From Phascolarctobacterium sp. (GTDB lineage Bacteria > Bacillota > Negativicutes > Acidaminococcales > Acidaminococcaceae): a DNA stretch of 64,000 nt. Each line of letters begins with the position of its first letter. The first letter of the stretch is position 1. A program made the position numbers and the translations under genes. The notes under the pieces were generated by a model, which was not told where the DNA came from, did not search any database, and saw nothing but the letters and a program-made list of their open reading frames with translations. The stretch is taken from contig JAGAPX010000018.1 of the NCBI GenBank assembly GCA_017623055.1, positions 79,281-143,280 on the forward strand, given 5' to 3'. Shown piece after piece: positions 59,970-64,000 of this stretch.

Positions 59970-61853
59970 TTATTCTTCAGAAGATTTAGGTCCCAAACCG
60001 TATTTTTTCAAATAACGGTACAAGGTTACGCGGCTAACGTCAAGCATGTTCGCCAGCTTACTAATGTTACCGCCAGCAGATTTCCACGCTGCAATGAAAG
60101 CTTCTTTATCATACTTCCAAGATTTTTCCAAAGTGCGGTCACCGGGCAGCTTAATGTTTTCTGCTTCGATGGTGCTACCGGGAGTATGGAAGAATGCTTG
60201 CTCAATAACGCCTTGCAATTGTTTGATATTGCCAGGCCAGCTGCAATTGATAAGCATGGTAATTGCTTCAGGTGCCAAACGTTTAGGCGGCAAGTTATGT
60301 TGCGCAGACATTTCCGCAAGGATATGTGTTGCAATTACTTCGATATCTTTTACACGTTCGCGCAGGGGAGGAACACGCATGGTGGTATCAAGCACCAGCT
60401 CGTACAATTTGCGGGAGAAGAGACCTTTATCAGCCAAACGTTTCAAATTAGAATCGCAGGCTGCAATTACACGCACGTTAAACTTCTTCACGATACCGGT
60501 TTCTTTGTTCACGATACCATAAAGCAGTGCGTCTGCCAGCTTATCGCCAATTTCTACAGGCAGTTTTTCTACTTCGTCAAGGAAGAGAGTGCCGCCCAAG
60601 GAAAGTTCCAATTTACCGGCAATAGGTTGGTCGCCATCCATACGTCCAAAGAATTCAGTTTCCAATTCTTTGAGCGGTGCGTTCATGCACTTAACAACAA
60701 TGAGCGGCGCAGCAGCACGAGAGCTGGCTTGGTGAATACCATGTGCCAAACGTTGCTTGCCGGTACCGGGTTCGCCTTGCAAAAGAATATTGTTATCAGT
60801 GCGGGCAACACGGGTTGCCTTATGTTGCAATGCCAAAAATTCGCTGGTTTCGCCCACCATGGAATACAAACTGTAGCGAGAGCTATAACCAGTTGCGTGA
60901 GCAATGGTAGTCTTCAAATCCTCGATGGACATGGAAAGTACCAAAGCGCTTTCCACTTCGCTACCCACTTTAATAGGCATAACGGTGGTGATATCTTCAT
61001 AAGTACGGTCTTGGGTAATCCAAGTAATTTCGCGACGGTGAGTAGGCACGCCTTTCAGCGCCTTCTTCACAGGAATATGTTCATAATTCAAGAACACGTC
61101 TTCCAATTTCTTTTTCCCGTCCAAGCGTTTGCGAGCATTTTCGTTGCAGTATTTAACATCTGCATCCTTGCCCACCCAGTAAACGCTAACAGGCAATTGT
61201 TCCATCATAATTTGGTTGATGGTCCAACGTTCCAGCATGGAAAGATGTTGCTCGATAGAATATTTCATTGTCAGCAGCAGGCTGAGCAGTAAATCGTAGG
61301 GCAAATCGTTTTGATCCAAGCTAAAGAAAGAAATGATGTAACGGATTTTACCATTTACCACGATGGGAGCACTGCAAGCATCACCACTGTGTTGGTCTTT
61401 TACCCACATTTCAGGACCAAACATTAAGAACGGTACGTTGTGTTCGCGAGCAACGCTAATGCTGGAAGTACCAACATCTTCTTCCAACACGCGCATGCCT
61501 TGGATATCTTCAATAACACGTTGGAAGAAAGGCAAAGCATAATTTTTGATTACATAACCATCTTCATCAATCAGCAGCATACTCAAATTATGAATATTAA
61601 AATGCTGCTTGCTTTGCTCATACAAACCATCTACATATTTTACGATGAACTCGTGAGTTTTTTGGTGCGCATCAATCTCGCTCTTGCTCAGCTTGTTGAT
61701 TCTGGGCAAAGTATCGTGAGGTAAACCCAAAGCTTGGCAACGTTGCCAGGATTCTGCTACCCACGGATGCACGTTGGGGTCAATAACGCCCTCTTCCATA
61801 AACTTCTTATAATATGAAGCAAGTTTTTCTTTATTACGTCTTTCACGGATCAT
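59970..61853 (-). CDS. AcoR/DhaR-like transcriptional activator without the GAFTGA motif
   Basis: A 627-residue regulator. Residues 1-200 hold a GAF-like sensor (ESWQRCQALGLPHDTLPRIN starts it; VGTSSISVAREHNVPFLMFG is typical of AcoR). A PAS-like part follows (about 215-320). The AAA+ domain starts near 330 with Walker A LLQGEPGTGKQRLAHG and Walker B GGTLFLDEVEKLP. The stretch that should hold GAFTGA reads EFFGRMDGDQPIAGKLELSL, so the sigma-54 contact loop is missing. A Fis-type HTH ends the protein (AWKSAGGNISKLANMLDVSR). Likely a sigma-70 activator of a carbon pathway. Confidence 0.88.
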   Translation of the reverse strand: MIRERRNKEKLASYYKKFMEEGVIDPNVHPWVAESWQRCQALGLPHDTLPRINKLSKSEIDAHQKTHEFIVKYVDGLYEQSKQHFNIHNLSMLLIDEDGYVIKNYALPFFQRVIEDIQGMRVLEEDVGTSSISVAREHNVPFLMFGPEMWVKDQHSGDACSAPIVVNGKIRYIISFFSLDQNDLPYDLLLSLLLTMKYSIEQHLSMLERWTINQIMMEQLPVSVYWVGKDADVKYCNENARKRLDGKKKLEDVFLNYEHIPVKKALKGVPTHRREITWITQDRTYEDITTVMPIKVGSEVESALVLSMSIEDLKTTIAHATGYSSRYSLYSMVGETSEFLALQHKATRVARTDNNILLQGEPGTGKQRLAHGIHQASSRAAAPLIVVKCMNAPLKELETEFFGRMDGDQPIAGKLELSLGGTLFLDEVEKLPVEIGDKLADALLYGIVNKETGIVKKFNVRVIAACDSNLKRLADKGLFSRKLYELVLDTTMRVPPLRERVKDIEVIATHILAEMSAQHNLPPKRLAPEAITMLINCSWPGNIKQLQGVIEQAFFHTPGSTIEAENIKLPGDRTLEKSWKYDKEAFIAAWKSAGGNISKLANMLDVSRVTLYRYLKKYGLGPKSSEE

Positions 61854-61914
61854 AACGTAACCCTCCTCAAATCTAAATGCTTCCTAAAATATATGTCAGC
61901 CTTACGGCTAATTA

Positions 61915-62814
61915 TCAATACTCAGTATTGTTATAAACATCCCATTTTTTCAGCTTGCTCAATTCTTGAGCGCTGTACTTGATTTCCGCCAGCAGTTTTT
62001 GCTTATCTTTAGGCAAGGTTCCTGCCAAGGGAATGTAATTGGAAATGTGATTGCTACGGAACAAACAATGCTTATCCGCTGGCAAATTTACATTTTCCAT
62101 AATGGTGTACAATTCTTCCATACATTCTGCAGGAGAAAGCGGATTGAACTCCCCACGTTCAAACTGTTCCAACAGCTCACTACCACGATAAAGCATCAGG
62201 CACAACGCACTCCACATGGTAGGCTGAATGATGTTAATTGCTTTCGCAGTTTCAATAGCGTGACGGTAACTACCTTCCTTACCAGCCAAGCCTAAGATAA
62301 CCATAATGGAAAGCTTCATACCACTAGCAGTAACACGTCTGCCAGCTTCAACTGCTTCCTCGCCGTTAACGCCTTTGTTAACAGCTTTCAAGGTAGCATC
62401 GTCACCAGTTTCCATACCGTAGTACAAAAGCTGTAAGCCTGCTTCCTTCAATTGGCGCAATTCATCTTCGCTTTTACGCAAAATATCCTTAGGCGCTGCG
62501 TAAGAACTAACCCTTTGCAGCTTGGGGAAGGTGTCGCGCAAAGCTTGCAATATTTTCAAAAGCTTGGCGGTTGGCAAAACCAAAGCATCACCATCTGCCA
62601 AGAACACTCTGCGCACCCTGTCCTTACCAAAATGAGCGGCAAGGGCAATTTGGCGAGAGATTTCTTCATCTTTTAATATTTGAAAAGGCACTCCGCGGTA
62701 CATATTGCAGTAAGTGCATTTATTGTGAGCGCATCCTCTGGTCACACGCAAAATAAAACTGCGTGCTTCGCTGGGAGGCCTAAAGACAGGTGTATCATAA
62801 GTGTCGAAAAACAT
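61915..62814 (-). CDS. Radical SAM protein
   Basis: A 299-residue enzyme with the 4Fe-4S motif CAHNKCTYC in the sequence RVTRGCAHNKCTYCNMYRGV, a GxD-type RRVFLADGDAL and YYGMETGDDATLKAVNKGVN. It belongs to the Elp3/HemN-like group, and I cannot name the reaction. The C-terminal part has SNHISNYIPLAGTLPKDKQK, common to uncharacterised members often called YgiQ-like or B12-independent radical SAM proteins. It lies 61 bases upstream of the AcoR-like gene on the same strand and may share its transcript. Confidence 0.85.
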   Translation of the reverse strand: MFFDTYDTPVFRPPSEARSFILRVTRGCAHNKCTYCNMYRGVPFQILKDEEISRQIALAAHFGKDRVRRVFLADGDALVLPTAKLLKILQALRDTFPKLQRVSSYAAPKDILRKSEDELRQLKEAGLQLLYYGMETGDDATLKAVNKGVNGEEAVEAGRRVTASGMKLSIMVILGLAGKEGSYRHAIETAKAINIIQPTMWSALCLMLYRGSELLEQFERGEFNPLSPAECMEELYTIMENVNLPADKHCLFRSNHISNYIPLAGTLPKDKQKLLAEIKYSAQELSKLKKWDVYNNTEY

Positions 62815-63159
62815 TTTTAACCTCGTAAACTTTTATCAAAAATTGGCAAGGTATTATTCTGCTCAAAATATTTTTCAGCGCTGATTTCAAGAGAAGATAA
62901 TACGCTTTGTTATGAAAATATTATACTACATATTGTTGATTTTGTAACACTCCAATAGTGAAGTTTTTGTTACTTTTGGTACAGGAATTTTTCTAAAAGC
63001 AACTATACTGTAAAATCACAGCAGTAGCAGTCGGCTGTAATAGCCTTTCGTCGCAAACACGTCAACATTAATTAACTCTTCCTTAACAACAAAAAAGTGC
63101 GTTACTGCTATAATCTAACTAAACCAAAGAGTTGGTTGTTCCCAAAGGAGGAATTACAA
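62815..63159. other. 345-base intergenic region between divergent genes
   Basis: A/T-rich region between the radical SAM gene (minus) and the zinc-ribbon gene (plus). It holds the promoter at 63106-63114 and a possible short hairpin GGCTG-TAATAGCC near 63033. I see no reading frame or RNA gene here. Confidence 0.5.
63106..63114 (+). promoter_or_regulatory. Extended -10 promoter of the zinc-ribbon gene
   Basis: TGC followed by TATAAT (63109-63114). The start would be near 63121, about 40 bases before the ATG, with AAAGGAGG between. Confidence 0.55.
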
Positions 63160-63669
63160 ATGGAAATTTTTGAACAAATAAAAGACATGGCGAAATCCGC
63201 CAGTGAAAAAACTGAAGCCATCGCAAAAACCGTTGGCGAGAAAGCAGAGGCAACTATGGAAATTCAAAAACTGAACGCAGCAATCGAAAAAGCAGAAGCA
63301 CGTATACGCGAACATTACGCAAAAATTGGCGAAGAAATGTATAAACACTATGTGGAAGTTGGCAAAGCACCGGAACATTTGGTAGACAACTTTGCAGTTG
63401 TAGCAGCTTCCATGGAAGAAGTAAACGATATGAAAAACAAAATCGCAGAAATCAAAATGGGCAAAGGCGGTTGCGACATTCCCAAAACCACTTGTCCCGC
63501 TTGCCAAAAAGAAATTATCGCCAACGCTAAGTTCTGTCACGAATGTGGTGCTCCCGTAGCAAAGAAACCTAGCGTTATGGAAGAAGTAAAAGAAGAAATT
63601 GCAGAAACCAAAAAAATTTACGCTGAAGCTCACGCAGAAGCTTTGGCTGTAGAAGAATACCCCCGCTAA
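63160..63669 (+). CDS. Coiled-coil protein with a zinc ribbon
   Basis: A 169-residue cytoplasmic protein. Residues about 1-105 are predicted helical and rich in alanine, glutamate and lysine (KTVGEKAEATMEIQKLNAAI), suggesting a coiled coil. Next comes a zinc ribbon CPACQKEIIANAKFCHECG (two CxxC). The end is again helical and acidic. The start at 63160 has AAAGGAGG upstream; the longer reading from 63097 lacks it. Zinc-ribbon proteins of this shape are common in Firmicutes but their role is unknown. The small downstream gene is probably cotranscribed. Confidence 0.8.
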   Translation: MEIFEQIKDMAKSASEKTEAIAKTVGEKAEATMEIQKLNAAIEKAEARIREHYAKIGEEMYKHYVEVGKAPEHLVDNFAVVAASMEEVNDMKNKIAEIKMGKGGCDIPKTTCPACQKEIIANAKFCHECGAPVAKKPSVMEEVKEEIAETKKIYAEAHAEALAVEEYPR

Positions 63670-63703
63670 AAAAATGCACTCATCTGCAAAGGAGGTAGAA
63701 GCC

Positions 63704-63892
63704 ATGCTGGTAGTAAAACATCAAGAACCGGAATTGGTTGATAAAAAGAAAGAGAAAGAATTTGAAAGCATCGGACAAATTCTTGCTGACGAAATTTTTA
63801 CTTCCATGGAGGGTTACGCAATAAAAGGCGTAGAAAACGAAGTTACCCCCAACAAGAAAAAACCTAAACCCTACGACATCGTAGATATCTAA
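63704..63892 (+). CDS. Small charged protein, unknown
   Basis: A 62-residue protein starting MLVVKHQEPELVDKKKEKEF, with a predicted helix rich in lysine and glutamate, an amphipathic middle IGQILADEIFTSMEGYAIKG, and a polar tail ending in YDIVDI. The ATG at 63704 has AAAGGAGGT upstream. It lies 34 bases after the zinc-ribbon gene and before a terminator. I recognise no family; it may partner the zinc-ribbon protein. Confidence 0.6.
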   Translation: MLVVKHQEPELVDKKKEKEFESIGQILADEIFTSMEGYAIKGVENEVTPNKKKPKPYDIVDI

Positions 63893-63945
63893 AATCCCCT
63901 ACATTTATATAAAGCTTCAAATGATCTGAAATTTCCCCCAAGCAT

Positions 63946-63992
63946 AAATCCCCCACCTTACAGGAGCCAGTAAGGATGGGGGATTTGTGTTT
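63946..63992 (+). terminator. Terminator of the zinc-ribbon operon
   Basis: AAATCCCCCACCTTAC pairs with GTAAGGATGGGGGATTT, then TGTGTTTT. Confidence 0.8.
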
Positions 63993-64000
63993 TAGGGGGA

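Noticed and set aside
60186..61292. Plus-strand reading frame (368 codons) opposite the AcoR-like gene
   Set aside because: No start signal and no domain; the minus-strand gene has clear GAF, AAA+ and HTH parts.
61862..61914. Terminator between the radical SAM gene and the activator
   Set aside because: AGCC-TTAC-GGCT is only four pairs and has no T run.

Overview
The window is about 64 kb of chromosome from a low-to-medium GC member of the Firmicutes that has an outer membrane. Two genes encode outer-membrane beta-barrel proteins with signal peptides (a FadL/OmpP1 type at 26260-27537 and a small barrel at 33656-34264). The housekeeping gene order is that of Bacillus-type Firmicutes. Together this points to the Negativicutes, perhaps near Phascolarctobacterium/Acidaminococcus; the genus is an inference. 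I see no rRNA, phage, insertion sequence or CRISPR array.

Layout. 1-4.4 kb (minus strand): a histidine operon, yerC-like regulator, a fused hisZ-hisG, hisD, and hisC cut by the window edge. 4.5-7.4 kb (plus): a SAM-I riboswitch controlling metNIQ, a methionine ABC importer. 7.6-10 kb (minus): an accessory island with a RelE/ParE-type toxin and antitoxin, a VWA protein and a macro-domain/HTH-like protein. 10-18 kb (minus): a split LysO exporter, the FakB-FakA fatty acid kinase pair, an LCP ligase, a CoA-type Nudix hydrolase, a dicarboxylate/amino acid symporter and a PdxK/ThiD kinase. 18-21.5 kb: bofA, recR, ybaB, dnaX, SRP RNA and tRNA-Ser(GGA). 21.6-26.1 kb: a tandem universal stress protein, two duplicated FAD-linked dehydrogenases and an EFR1-type flavodoxin/ferredoxin. 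26.2-29.8 kb: the FadL-like protein, then ksgA-rnmV-yabE. 29.8-34.3 kb: a shortened GltD-like oxidoreductase, purC with a perfect PurBox, a SpoVB/MurJ-like flippase and a small barrel. 34.3-40 kb: an HTH-Fic protein, ligA, a foldback element and pcrA. 40-47 kb: a parS site, a TtcA-like enzyme, a DUF805 protein, map, dedA, a threonine aldolase, azlCD, an AlaX-like editing protein and a HAD phosphatase. 47-54.2 kb (minus): ispE, a GntR/FadR regulator, a MobA-like nucleotidyltransferase, purR, glmU, prs, a polysaccharide deacetylase and pth. 54.4-64 kb: a YitT protein and an EamA transporter, then a hybrid sensor kinase/Hpt/methyltransferase operon, an AcoR-like activator without the sigma-54 contact motif, a radical SAM protein and a zinc-ribbon protein with a small partner.

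Three gene blocks (SRP RNA-dnaX-yaaK-recR-bofA, yabE-rnmV-ksgA and ispE-purR-glmU-prs-pth) have the order found within about 60 kb of oriC in Bacillus subtilis. A near-consensus parS sequence lies at 40038-40053, so the window is probably origin-proximal.

Regulation visible in the sequence: SAM riboswitch attenuation of metNIQ, a PurBox upstream of purC with purR in the same window, and four TGTATACA palindromes in promoter regions (fakB leader, symporter, pcrA and ispE). Those four could form the regulon of the GntR/FadR protein encoded directly after ispE. Candidates for undescribed biology are that regulon, the macro/VWA gene pair, the 173-bp foldback element between ligA and pcrA, a promoter that runs straight into a terminator upstream of fakB, and the spaced repeats in the fic promoter.
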